DNA of 64,000 bases from contig OZ020270.1 in assembly GCA_963971225.1 (NCBI GenBank), positions 24,625,689 to 24,689,688 of the forward strand, written 5' to 3'. The translations under genes were made by a program, and so were the position numbers. Origin of the DNA: Melieria omissa. Lineage: Eukaryota; Arthropoda; Insecta; Diptera; Ulidiidae. Shown here in pieces: positions 23,166 to 34,131 of the stretch (positions within the stretch are counted from its first letter, which is position 1; each line of letters starts with the position of its first letter). A model generated the notes under the pieces. That model was not told where the DNA came from and searched no databases. It saw only the letters and a program-made list of their open reading frames with translations.

Positions 23166-23573
23166 GTGGTGTTATCCGGACTCTGCGCCGGGCGGAGCAA
23201 CCATTCGTAAGTGGTTTGCTAAATTCCGTACAGGCCATATGAGCACCGAATACGATGAATGCAGTGGACGTCCAAAAGAGGCTGTTACGGACGAAAACAT
23301 CAAAAAAATCCACAAAATGATTTTGGAAGATCGTAAATTGAGGTTTATTTGTATAGCTGGCACTCTAAAGATATCAAAGGAACGTGTTGGACATATCGTT
23401 CATGAATATTTGGGTATGTGAAAGCTATTTGCAAAGTGGGTGCCGCGCGAACTCACAATCGACCAAAAACGAGAACGTGTCGATGCTTAAGAGCAATGTC
23501 CAAAAATGGTATTGAAAAGTTGGAAGATCGCTATAATCGGTGTATCGCCCGCGATGGCAACTATGTTGAATAA
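23166..23573 (+). pseudogene. Irritans-type mariner relic, internally deleted
   Basis: Encodes YPDSAPGGATIRKWFAKFRT, SGRPKEAVTDENIKKIHKMI, LKISKERVGHIVHEYLG, FAKWVPRELTIDQKRERVDA, then jumps to SKNGIEKLEDRYNRCIARDG and NYVE. The whole catalytic domain is deleted between 23490 and 23500, joining the N-terminal HTH region to the C-terminus. It is a different lineage from the mariner at 2663. Both termini are unclear. Confidence 0.85.
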
Positions 23574-23920
23574 TAAAATCGAACGAAAAAAATGTGTTTT
23601 TCTATAAAACGATACGAACTTACATACACATTTCAACAATAAGTTTGAAAATAATTTTTTCCAAACAAATTTAAACTGTGTGAGCTCTAGCCCAATAGGT
23701 TAACCCTTTACGGCTCAAGATCACCAAACTTAATGAAACCTGGTTGGATTGAAAGCTTTTTGTAAATAAAAAAACATTTGTTCCACGAGTTTTCAAATTG
23801 TTATTATAAAGTGGATAAGTGGAGAAAAAAGCGGTTTGTGACATTTGTGTCACATTGAGCTATAACGAGTACAAAACTTTAATCTTCATTAATATTTCAA
23901 AAAACTCTATTTTAGCTTAA

Positions 23921-24641
23921 GGGGGTCTTCTACCTTGTTGGTTCAAAAAAATCGATTTTATTTTTTTTGCAGTTTTGTGGCCTAGAAGGTACTAGAAATA
24001 TAATATTCAAAGGGTATAACCGAAATCTTATTATTTCGGGGTTTTTAGAGTCATCGAATATAGCTCCGCATGCTGTTATCGCAGCGCTCATCGCCACTTT
24101 AAATGCAATTTCCCAAAAGTTGTGTTTTTGCAACTGGTTGGCAAGATATCTCGAGAACTAATTGATCAATTAACTAAAGTGATATATCAAAATTTGCGGA
24201 AAACATGTGGCTATCGTTTGACACGAGCTTTTTAGATTTTTTTCATTTTAACGATTTTTACAGCTATTCTTGACCTTGAAAACGTAGACATTTTTGTTTG
24301 TTTATTGCCTGTTTCGTGAAATTTTGGAATTTTTCAAAAACCTCGTGTCAAACGATAGCCAAAGTCATAAAGAAACTAAATCATTTTGGTTTTTTTGTTT
24401 CAGACGACTTTCATGGGCTGAATCGTGACAACCGTTTTAGTATAAATTTTTCGTAAGGGACATTTCAAGGTCAAATCACGGTCAAACTAGAGACAGTAAA
24501 ATTTCAGAAAAATTAATGTTGGAAGTATAGAAATAAACGAATTCAATGCAAAAAACCGAACCTTGATTGCATTATTGGTTCCCCTACAATCTATTGTCAA
24601 AAAACAGTATCAAAAACGAGGCCACAAGGTAGAAGACCCCC
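23921..24641. mobile_element. TTAA MITE, copy 1
   Basis: Termini GGGGGTCTTCTACCTTG and complement, flanked by TTAA at 23917-23920 and 24642-24645. 721 bp, no gene. An internal inverted pair (GGCTATCGTTTGACACGAG at ~24213 and ~24342) is present. A relative of similar length lies at 51952. TTAA target plus G-rich ends could fit Kolobok or piggyBac. Confidence 0.85.
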
Positions 24642-24658
24642 TTAAAAGTTTTAATGTT

Positions 24659-26463
24659 TTATGGAGTGTGGAAAATTTTAAAGCAATTGTTTTGTTTGTT
24701 ATAACATAATGCCACTCTACACTTTTCACATAAAGTTTGCGAGACTCCTACGCATCCAGGGACCTTGCACCGAATCCTTTTTTCTGCCCATACCGGCCAA
24801 TGTCCGATTTGATCATGTCTTATCGCTATCGGTGGAGTACTCTGCGCTGGCCCTTTATGTTTTTTAGCTTGGAGCTCGCGTTCAAGACTTTGTCGCTTTA
24901 TGGGGCTCTTACAGAGAACCGTAGCGACTTCCATCCTGAAATCCGCTGATGATAGCTGACTATCTTTTTGACCATTCACTTTTTGAACTCTCTTATACAA
25001 AATCCATGCATTAGACATCGTGAGGTCAAGGAAATGGTAGAACATCCTAACTTGCCATCGCTTGCTTCTCAGCAATATTTTGTATCTACCCATAATGCTA
25101 TCAATCAAATCGACGCCTCCCATGTGGCGATTGCATTCTTGAATTATATTCGCATTATATTATGCATTTTTTGGATTTCTTGTCATAACGTCGAACTTCG
25201 GATTTCGGTAGCTCTCCAACGAAATTGGAAGCCAGAATAACAGACTTATTATCTTTCCAAGTAAAGGTGGAAACATCTGTACCCTCTATATCGCCCACGT
25301 ATTCAGTTGAATAGCCACGCTCTTTATTTTTGATATCCTGATCTGCAGGTAGCTTACAATCTACTATTCTATGTCTCCGAATTGTGCCGAGACTAAAAAT
25401 TCCTTCCGTTGCCAAATATTTTTTCAGCGGCAGAGACGTGAAATAGTTATCAAAATATACTCGATAGTTTTGATTTCTTGGAATGATTTTTGCTAGTCTG
25501 ACTACAACGTTGGATGAAGCACCTAGATCGGGGTTTGAAGGCTCCCTGTTATTTTCAGACCCTTATCCACCTCAAAATTGTATGCAATGCCGCTGACACC
25601 GCAAAGAACGAATATTTTGAACCCCCATTTCTTCGGCTTTTTGGGGTTATACCTTTTCAGGTGATGCCTTGCCTTGTTAGAACAAATTTGTTCATCTACA
25701 CACAAACTCCTTTCTAACGCTATACGCCCACAAGATTCATTCAGGTTATTTATTATTGGCCGAATTTTGTGAAGTCTGCAAAATGAATGAATTGGCGCAA
25801 TTTTTCAAATGTATTCACTTGCATAGTTTCTTGTACTAAGTGAGAACCAATCGAGCTATTCCAATGCTTTTTTACGTTTGGAAGATGCACCAGAGACATG
25901 ACAAATCTTATTCCAATAAATTGCTGTATATCAATTTTGGAAGCACGGAATATGTTTTCAGGATCGTTTTGAACTACATATAAACTAGTTTGTTCTGCAA
26001 TGTGCTCCATCAACTCTTCTGGAAACACTTGTAGGAAAAATTGAAAGGGTGTCTCTAAATTCAAAATCTCAGGTTCCAAGGAATCATGGCCCGTAAAACG
26101 AAGGGTTTCTTCACTTAATTGAAGATTTTGCTTCTTCCATAAAATGGTTGGCTTGCTGATAGATCTTGAGTATCGCGCTTTCTTAGTCTTTGAAGTTGAA
26201 GGGATGTTGTCGTCGCTTTCCAAGTCGTCGATAATATTCTCAATATTTACGCCATCTTCCTCATCATGTAAGGAGAACTCCATATCCTCAACAAAATCAT
26301 TATCGTCTCCAGTTCCCAAATCAAGGTTTTCCAGAGCATCATCATCATCCTCATCTTCGAACCGGTCCTCACTTTGTTCATAACTTCTAAAAACCGCTTC
26401 AATTAGTTCATCAATTTTTCTGTTGCGGTAAGCCATTGCGCGGTACACAGCAAAAGTTGCCAC
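24659..26463 (-). pseudogene. piggyBac transposase of element 3, several frameshifts
   Basis: N-terminus MATFAVYRAMAYRNRKIDEL, a long acidic stretch (EDEDDDDALENL, DDESD-type), then the core start PFQFFLQVFPEELMEHIAEQ and FIGIRFVMSLVHLPNVKKHW. Pieces in other frames follow: CVDEQICSNK...RYNPKKPKKWGFK (first Asp), MATEGIFSLGTIRRHRIVDC, MGGVDLIDSIMGRYKILLRS (third Asp) and the zinc-binding tail CKVPGCVGVSQTLCEKCRVA. It has at least three frameshifts and is older than element 2. It would act at TTAA. Confidence 0.85.
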
Positions 26464-27043
26464 AGCAAATGTTACAAACAGTAATTTCTGGATTTCATAA
26501 AAACTATAAAATATTTGTTATGCATTCGAGCACATTATTTAAACAGAAAATATTCACCTGTTATTTCGCACAAAAATAGTAATGAAAAATAACTTTGATT
26601 AATTTTTTTAATAAATTAAAAATTCACGACAATGCACTGTTATAACTAGGTATCGGATTTATATGCAAAAACTATGCAAAAAATGCAAAAATATTCAAAA
26701 TACGCAAGCATATGCAAATATGAAGTGCATATGTTAGCTCATTCTTAATATTTTTCAATAAAAATAGTTTCGGTCTTGGTCCCGCTCAAATCGGAAGCTC
26801 CAAAAAAAGATGCACTTGCATATAATTCCGATCCCTAGTTATAACACTCACGATTTCTGAACACTAAATGAAAAATTTTACATTTTAACTTAACGGTTTC
26901 TATCTAGTACTTTTATATTACATGCACTACCGTATATAAGATGTAAAGAAAAAACAAAAACAGAGATTACTTGTTAACATTGCATTTTATTGCTATTTTA
27001 GTGGTTTGTTACAGATATGTCAAACGGTACCGTAAAGGGTTAA

Positions 27044-27076
27044 GCCCGTCTAGAGGCGGTCTTGGGAGTTAGAGGG
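27044..27076. mobile_element. Terminal fragment of another piggyBac-like element
   Basis: A 33-bp piece whose outer end reads AGAGGG TTAA (27077-27080) and which contains CCGTCTAGAGGCGG. It resembles the subterminal motif of piggyBac element 1. It sits between piggyBac 3 and the Tc1-like element at its native TTAA. Confidence 0.45.
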
Positions 27077-27501
27077 TTAAGCTACCCAAGGAATAGGATT
27101 CGATTGTTTTGCGATCAGTGGATCATAATCTAAGGCTAGAGTCATCCAATATTTTCAGAAATATTTTATAAAACCCAGTAGCACTGACTTTATAAGAGAA
27201 ATCCTGAAAAAACATATTTCCCCTATAATACCCGTGACAGACATCTAGTATTGTTACTACGAACCGAGCAAATACCGGATGTGTGTCACCAAATACCAGC
27301 TAAATACTACGTGAGCAACCTAGTATTTAGCTAGTAACAATACTATGTTCGGCTACCTAGTATTTATGTAGTATTTCACTAAACACACATTCGAACCTAC
27401 TGAACACAGCTAAATATCTGACATCTGACACATCTGATCTGATCTGAACACAGCTTTGACATGCAGGGAAAGCTTAATTCAAAAAATTTAACAGAAAAAT
27501 A

Positions 27502-27961
27502 TTGTTCATAATGGAAAAAAAAGAAAAGCGTATGTATCTTGGGACAGCGGAAACTTTAAAAATCATTGAAGTTTGGAGGCAACACATAAAGGAGTTGAGA
27601 GGTGTGCACAAAAACTCTCACGTTTACAAGGCTATGAGTGCGCAACTCCGCAAAGAGTACGCGGTGGATCTTTCGCCTGTTGAACTCAGAAATCGCGTAA
27701 ATAATTTAGCAAAGAAATATAGGTAAGCTTTGGTTGACAACCCCGGTCTGCTTAACATCTGCTGCACAGCGGTCATCTTCAGCATCTGCAAATAAGCAAA
27801 AGCGCAATCATTGCGATAGCAAATTTTTTGAAATTGCTGCAAAAGAACAAAAAGTTATGGAACATTTTCTAAATAAGTCCCTGGAGAATGATGAAAAAAT
27901 CATAAAACTGATGGAACAGAACAATGATTTACTTTCCCAGCTTATAAACAAAACTAATTGA
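27502..27961 (+). CDS. Harbinger Myb/SANT-like DNA-binding protein
   Basis: Exon 1 starts with ATG near 27511 (MEKKEKRMYLGTAETLKIIE) and encodes VWRQHIKELRGVHKNSHVYK ... SPVELRNRVNNLAKKY, a trihelix/MADF-like domain with the Trp-anchored helices usual in Harbinger accessory proteins. After a donor AG|GTAAGC at about 27722 and a possible acceptor GATAG near 27818, a second open part ends in a coiled-coil-like tail (EQKVMEHFLNKSLENDEKII ... LLSQLINKTN). The intron is my inference. In known Harbinger elements this protein binds the termini and brings the nuclease to DNA. It is shorter than most relatives. Confidence 0.7.
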
Positions 27962-28018
27962 CTAATAAATCCATATGTGCATACTCACATTTCAAAAGAT
28001 GTTTAGTTATAGCATCTC

Positions 28019-29262
28019 TTATAGCAATTCCACTGTGTTTCTGCCTCCGGTACTTCTTTTTGGTTGCTGTCTACGATTGTCGTCGGCGTTTATTTGCTTA
28101 AGCCACGTTTTATTAATGTTGTCGTTCTTATTGTTGCATATATTATGCAAAATCCAACAGGCTCTTATTATAATGTTGACGTTTTGGAGGTCTACTTCTA
28201 AGCCTCGTCCAATTTTTCTGAAGCGAGCTTTTAGCTGACCAAATGCATTTTCGACAACGCGTCGACATGCAGAAAGACGTTTATTGAAGAATTTTTCGCT
28301 TTCAGGTTGCTCAACGGTAAAGGGGTAAGGCTTAACAACATATTCAGACAATTTGAATGCAGAATCTCCAATCAGCAACACGGGTACTTGTACGCGTTTT
28401 ATTTCTTTTGTGTATTTTCCGAAATATTCTTTATTTAACTGCTGCACTTTCAGAGCAGAACATTCAAAAATTGTTGAGTCATTACTTCGCCCTGGTATTC
28501 CAACGCTGATGTACGTAAACCTGTACCGATAGTCTACAGCAGCAAACAGAACAGTGGAATACCATCCCTTAAAATTAAAATAGTCAGCAGCCTCTTCATT
28601 TGGAGGTTTCACTTCAATATGGCACCCATCTATAGCACCATAGCATTGTGGAAACCCAAGTTGCTCAAAGCCATTCAATATTTCCACGATTTTAGCATCT
28701 GTTGGCGGATATGCATCGAAAGCTTCCTTTTGAAGAACCAAACATATTTCTTCGCACATTTCCAAAACCAGTTCTCCTACTGTCGTTCTTCCGACGCCAA
28801 ATAAACTCGCAATAGTGCGGTACTCTGCCGATGATGCCAGAGCATATATAGCAATACCAATTCGCTTTTCAAGTGGTATAGCACAACGCCAAAAGGTGTC
28901 ATTCCTTTGCAAGTTTCTTAACTTTTTTGTTAAATATTGAAAAGTTGACCTGTCCATTCGAAAGACGTTTCTGAACTTTTCAGCGGTAAATGCCGGCACA
29001 TCAACTTCCCAAAAGGTTGATTTTTCCACCTGGGTAACAAATATGTAAACAGATTAGATTCAAAAAATGCAAATTTATTTTTTCTTGCCGTAGTCCAAAA
29101 TCGCCTATATTTCCTGTTTATTCTTTTAACAAATGCTAGCACTCTATACCGCTTGCTTTTCTTGTAGGCAGTAATTGCCAATCTAAGACATTGCCTCCTT
29201 TTTCGATGCAAACAACGAATTTTTGCGTTGTTTGAAATTAATGCACTTAGAATTGTTTGCAT
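28019..29262 (-). CDS. Harbinger DDE nuclease (transposase)
   Basis: The main open part (29029-28019, 336 codons, no stops) has AEKFRNVFRMDRSTFQYLTK, IGIAIYALASSAEYRTIASL and VGRTTVGELV (HTH), then the catalytic set: GAIDGCHIEV (first Asp), VLLIGDSAFKL (second Asp) and RRVVENAFGQLKARF (Glu), with GIPGRSNDSTIF between. A 5-prime piece in another frame (29262-29040: RKYRRFWTTARKNKFAF) resembles the usual basic RRxFW start, and CCCAG|GTGG at about 29030 could be an acceptor; alternatively there is a frameshift. It is the least damaged transposase here together with piggyBac 2. Confidence 0.88.
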
Positions 29263-29629
29263 TGTTTACATTTGTGAATTTTTTATATTCAAACTGTCAA
29301 AAAATACTACAAATAATTTACTAAGTTATGTCTGCCACCGTACCTAGTAATTAGAATACTATGATAACTTTATCATGATATTGTTACTACATGTCTGTCA
29401 CAGGTATAAGAAGCCCATATTTAGCTTACTTACAAGGAGCACAGAATTGCTTTCGTAAAAGAGTCCATCAAAGAGTCAAGATAACCGGATTTCCGGGACA
29501 AAATGTCGTTATCAATAGAATATTGTTATATATAGATAATGGTTTGGCATATTTGACATTCAAATGCATCAACTAATTTGAAGAGGATTCTATTAATAAC
29601 AAAAATCTGAATTTAACAGTAAAGCAGAG

Positions 29630-29900
29630 CATATGTGGGGGTATGGTATGGGGCTACATGTCAGGAAAAGGAGCAGCAGGCTGTTTTCTTTATTCAGAAA
29701 TGCTTCCGGGGGGTTATTTACATATTCTAAAAACTTATGTAATCCAAGGTTTCAAAACTTTGGATCAGATTCCAACATTTCTTTTCAACCTTAGCGCAAT
29801 GCATACGATGCGAAGCTATGTTTGCTATTAACTGGCTCAACAAAGTTGAAAAAGTTCTCCCTAGTCACCTAACGTGCATCTAATTGAGTATATAAGGGGT
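29630..29900 (+). pseudogene. Tc1-like A transposase, C-terminal relic
   Basis: Encodes GGMVWGYMSGKGAAGCFLYS, LPGGYLHILKTYVIQGFKTL and later INWLNKVEKVL in another frame. MVWGYMS and the ILKxxV block match Tc1 transposases just before the second Asp. The Asp-Asn-Asp-Pro-Lys-His segment has been lost. The same relic occurs in copies B and C. Confidence 0.65.
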
Positions 29901-30160
29901 TTACTTGAACCCTGAGCCAAACAACACTCCATCTTCAAAGATGCCGTAAACCAATATAACAATTTAAGGATATAACAAAATAACCGCTGAACAATCACCG
30001 AATTCAATAAAATTTACGCCGAAACTTCTGCAGGGAGTTGAAGCGAGAAAATCATATACACAAAGTTAATAATTTTTGGACAAAACTTAGTTTGAATTAA
30101 ATTTTAACTACATAAACTTATCTTGTACGCAAACTTTTTCTGAGGTGAATTCATAACATA

Positions 30161-30409
30161 TCTGTGGTCAAAAGCAATAACCGCCTAAGTCGTAAATTGC
30201 TGTTCCGAGTAATCTCGCTTTAAAGTTTTAGCGTGTAGTGTGTTCGCTATGGGAATGCGAATAGGTTTTTATTAATAACTTTTTTTATTTTAAAGTTAGA
30301 AGCTCCCCGATTTTACACAATCGTAGAGCACAGTCAAGGGAACGTGGTGGCATCCATAACTCAATTTCTTCTTAAGTCGACTTAAGCGGTTAGTGCTTTT
30401 GACCACAGA
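30161..30409. mobile_element. 249-bp MITE with TA duplication
   Basis: Termini TCTGTGGTCAAAAGC at both ends, flanked by TA (30159-30160 and 30410-30411). The inserted copy interrupts AACATATTTTG, which is intact in the related Tc1-like copies. No ORF. TA target suggests Tc1/mariner. Confidence 0.85.
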
Positions 30410-30570
30410 TATTTTGTTTTTGGCCCTTCTTTTACGGTTAATGGAAGAAAATAACTAAGTTTACGGATGAAATGAAAAATATTTTGTTTTTGAAAAATTA
30501 CTTTCAGTGATTTATTTTTCATATGAAAGAACTACGTACCCTTGTATGCAAACTTATTCTGACCAGTGTA

Positions 30571-30875
30571 TGTCATATGGCTTAAAACACGTCTTTACTG
30601 GAATGAGGGTATAGATAGCAAAAGATAGTTGTTTTTGCGATAATTGGGGGAATTTTGTTTGTATAGCCACGAGCGATAACTCAGGCAACAATAGATGCTG
30701 TATTACTGCAAAAGGTCAGTTCGCAGGCGTCAAATTCTGGTACATGTAAACAAAGTCGGTGTCATATTTGTCCACCACACATCTCTAAACCGCAGGAACA
30801 TGTTTACAATAAACTAAACAAATCTCCATTCCACTTCCACCCAAATTTGACAAAGATGTGAATATCTGGAGGAAC
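30571..30875. other. No gene seen
   Basis: AT-rich unassigned sequence between the Tc1-like element and the next MITE. Confidence 0.4.
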
Positions 30876-31283
30876 AAGTGCAGAATAGCGTACCCTCGTG
30901 AAAAAAAAAAATGAAAATTTGGCTATATAGAACTTGTTTTTGGGAATGTAACAAACAAAAAATTTTGCTGGGGAAACGCACGGGGTCAAAGTTCAAAACT
31001 TTTATCAAAATAACTCAGTCAATTTTCAATCGATTTATACGATATGCATATCAAACGAAAGGTCTTTTTCATACCTTTAGTTTGATTTACCACATTAGAT
31101 ACTTTATATGTAAGAGTAAAAAATTATAAGCAAAACATTATTTTTTTTTTATAAAATTTACAAAACCCGATTTTTTTCTCCGTTTCCCCAGCAAAATTTT
31201 TATTTTGTTAGACTCAGGAGCCAAACTTCTTTTTATAAGCATACTTATTAATTTTTTTCACGAGGGTACGCTATTCTGCACTT
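30876..31283. mobile_element. 408-bp inverted-repeat MITE
   Basis: AAGTGCAGAATAGCGTACCC at 30876 is inverted at 31283, extending through CTCGTGAAAAAA. A second inner pair (TTTTGCTGGGGAAACG at ~30963, inverted at ~31180) is present. No clear TSD and no ORF. Confidence 0.7.
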
Positions 31284-31697
31284 AAGCCAAAATATATAAC
31301 TTCAGTAGTATTTGGATTTAGTAAAGTAAAATAAATTTAGTTTTTCAGTTGTTTTGCTCATATGAGCCTGACAGTCTCACTTCTGGGTTTACGTTACTTT
31401 TAAAATTCTAGGAATTAGGGTTAAATAAATATCGAAGAAACATGTTTTAAACCTGCGTTTTTCTACATTAATGTTGTTGTAATACACCCATACCTCGCTA
31501 TACGGCCTAGATACGTTCCACGAAACTTGGCCGCAAAGCGAAAAGCCGTATAAGGAATCAATTATTTTAAAACAAATTCATACAAATTCAATGGGATCGG
31601 TTCCAAATTTATTTTTTTTATTTTTATAACAATGTTATAATTTATTTTTATAATAATAACAAAAAGATAGAAACAAAAATGAAAGAACTTCATGTTA

Positions 31698-32438
31698 TCA
31701 GGTGTACAACTTGCTTCCGCCGTTTTCCGATAGGTGGCTGTACCGGCTGAGGCTGGTTGAAATACATAGATGGTAATGCCTTTAAAGTGAGTGTGGACAG
31801 TGCCTAACGAATTGTCATCGCCGTTTCAGTGACAGTTGTTCTTGTTTTCGTATTATTCACGCTCGAAAATGTCCGTTTATGTGCCCAATTCTCGCCATTT
31901 GCGGGAAGTTTTACTTTTCTGTTACAATTCGAAAAAAAATGCAGCTGAAGCGCATCGAATGCTCTCAGAAACTTACGGTGATGCTGCTCTGAGTGAAAGA
32001 ACGTGTCGGGAGTGGTTTCAACGTTTTAAAAATGGAAGAGCGACAAGACAAAGTCATCCTCCAACACGACAATGCTCGGCCTCACGTCGCAAAAGTGGTC
32101 AAAAAGTACCTGGAAACGCTGAAATGGGAAGTCTTGCCCCACCCGCCGTATTCCCCAGATGTCGCCCCTTCTGACTTCCACCTATTCCGTTCGATGGCAC
32201 ACGGTCTGGCAGATCAACATTTTCAATCCTTCGAAGAATTGGAAAAATGGATTGCTTCATGGATAGCGTCAAAAGAGGACTCCTTTTTTCGAGCCGGGAT
32301 CCGAAAATTGCCGGAAAGATGGGAGAAAGTTGTCGCTAGCGACGGACAATACTTTGAATAATACATCTGTAAGTACTTTTTCGCAATAAAGCTTTTAATT
32401 TTGGAAAAAAAACGGCGGAAGCAAAGTTGTACACCTGA
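31698..32438 (+). mobile_element. Mariner deletion derivative (mauritiana-like)
   Basis: TIRs starting TCAGGTGTACAACTT with TA at 31696-31697 and 32439-32440. 741 bp versus ~1.3 kb for a full mariner. Lies in the 3-prime part of the Tigger element. Confidence 0.92.
31869..32361 (+). pseudogene. Mariner transposase, N- and C-terminal parts joined by deletion
   Basis: ATG at 31869 gives MSVYVPNSRHLREVLLFCYN and the first HTH (RTCREWFQRFKNG). Sequence then jumps, with a frame change, to VILQHDNARPHVAKVVKKYL (second Asp), EVLPHPPYSPDVAPSDFHLF (third Asp) and PERWEKVVASDGQYFE, stop 32361. The second HTH and the first catalytic Asp are deleted. The family motif HDNARPHVAK and the C-terminus fit mauritiana-type mariners. 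Confidence 0.85.
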
Positions 32439-33905
32439 TACATAAAAATATTTTTTTTTAAATGGCTTTAATCTGAAGATGAAATGGTAACCTGCAGATC
32501 ACTGTCGTCATCATTTTTCGCTAGTAAGGATGGGCGTGGCTTAAAAAAATTGTCCAACGTTGTTTGTCTTGCCTTCTTGTCTATTTCGATCTTCAGTGAT
32601 TTATAACAGCTAATGGCTGAGTTAATTCCTCGAGAAACGTTAGCGCTACGTTCGACGCCAGGATCGTTTTCAAGGAGGATGTTTATTCCTTGTTCGAAAT
32701 TGGAAAAAGCTTTCGACAAATTTTTTGATGTTAGCTGTTTGGATACATCAGGCTCTGTCTGTTCATCTAATGCCGGTTCTGTTTGCAACTGAATGAGTTC
32801 CTCATATGAAAGGGGTTCCCTATCAGCTTCAAGTAGATCAAGCACATCCCGTTCGTTCAAACCTTCAAAGCCGAGATCATGTGCTAGATCCAAAATGTTT
32901 TGCCTAATTTCAGGAAGGAAATTAACTTCTGCATCAGTACTTTTTACACATTCTGGCCATATTTTTTTCCAAACATGGTTCATTGCTGTTAATTTTAATT
33001 CTTTCCACGATTCACTGATGCTGTCAATAGCATCCTTGATGTTATAGTTTTTCCAAAATGTTTTAATTGAAGATTTACCATCGGTTTCCCTTATAAGTTG
33101 TCGGAAAGTTCGGCGTAGGTAATATGCCTTAAAAGTGGCTATTGCACCCTGATCCATTGGTTGGATCAGAGCTGTTGTATTTTTCGGAAGGTACTCAATC
33201 ATGACATCTTCAGATAGTTCGGATAAATTAGTAGGATGCCCTGGTGCATTATCCAAAATTAGCAAAGCCTTGTTGCTTAAGTTATTGTTTCGCAAATATT
33301 TTTTCACTTCTGTACAAAAGTGATTTTTGAACCAATCCTCAACAGTAGCTTTTGTCATCCAAGCTTTCTTGTTGGATCTCCATATGACGGGTAATTGATT
33401 TTTATTTAGTCCTTTAAGAGGCCTTGGATTTTCGGACAAATATATTAAAAGTGGTTTTAGCTTAAAATCACCCGTGGCATTTGCACCAAGTAGCAAAGTT
33501 AATCGTTCTTTAAACACCTTATAACCAGGCGCAGATTTTTCAGTTTTTGAAATGTACGTGCGATCAGGCATTCGCTTCCAATAAAGCCCTGTTTCGTCTA
33601 CGTTAAACACTTGTTCAGGTTTATAACCACCACTTTCAATAATTCCCTTTAAAATGTTGGGATATTCCTTAGATGCGGCCTCATCGGCGCTAGCTGCTTT
33701 CAAATTATGCCTTTCATTTTCAAATTATGCAAATTAAATCTATTTTTAAATTTTTCAAACCATCCTCGGCTTGCTTGGAATGTGACATCTTCAGCAGATT
33801 CATCGGTATCTCCATTCTTCAAATTTTCGAAAATACTTAAAGCTTTTTCCTGGATAGTTATTTGACTCATTGGCATTCTCCTTTTGTTATTGTCCTCAAC
33901 CCATA

Positions 33906-34131
33906 TGTTCGGATTCGTGCGGAGCGGTAGAAAAAAATACGCCGTGGTTCGGGGTTGGCTGTTCTTTATTGAACGTATGAAATACAAGTGTTACACGAAA
34001 CATTAAACGATACGACCGGCTCAAGCCGGGGAGCAAAAAATAGGGGGAACATGAATACAAAAGGAGACGGAAAGGTTGGGATTAGTGATGGGATGGACGG
34101 ATCACTAAATACAGCACAGTACATCTGAACA
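33906..34131 (-). repeat. 3-prime LTR of BEL 2
   Basis: 226 bp, TGTTCGG...CTGAACA in plus-strand terms. Minus-strand AATAAAG about 45 bp from its end can serve as polyadenylation signal. The purine/GC-rich GGCGGGCGCGA just outside is a likely polypurine tract. Confidence 0.93.

Larger units (their letters stand above)
23704..27039 (-). mobile_element. piggyBac element 3
   Basis: CCCTTTACGG at 23704 and CCGTAAAGGG ending 27039 are inverted, and both are flanked by TTAA (23700-23703 and 27040-27043). 3336 bp, including a 721-bp TTAA MITE at 23921. Coding is on the minus strand. Insertion left it next to another piggyBac-like terminus at 27044-27076. Confidence 0.93.
27229..29406. mobile_element. 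PIF/Harbinger element with two genes
   Basis: Termini TACCCGTGACAGACAT at 27229 and, inverted, TACCTGTGACAGACAT at 29406, flanked by the 3-bp duplication TAA (27226-27228 and 29407-29409), the Harbinger hallmark. 2178 bp. A Myb/SANT-like protein is encoded on the plus strand and the nuclease on the minus strand, convergent. Confidence 0.95.
27077..30568 (+). mobile_element. Tc1-like element A (5-prime truncated, nested)
   Basis: Matches the copies at 39161 and 43779 from TTAAGCTACCC onward and ends ATTCTGACCAGTG before TA at 30569. The left part was removed at the piggyBac junction. It has been cut by a Harbinger element (27229-29406) and a small MITE (30161-30409). Confidence 0.85.

Noticed and set aside
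22709..23242. 177-codon ORF as a host gene
   Set aside because: No domain recognised, and its end runs into mariner sequence in the wrong frame.
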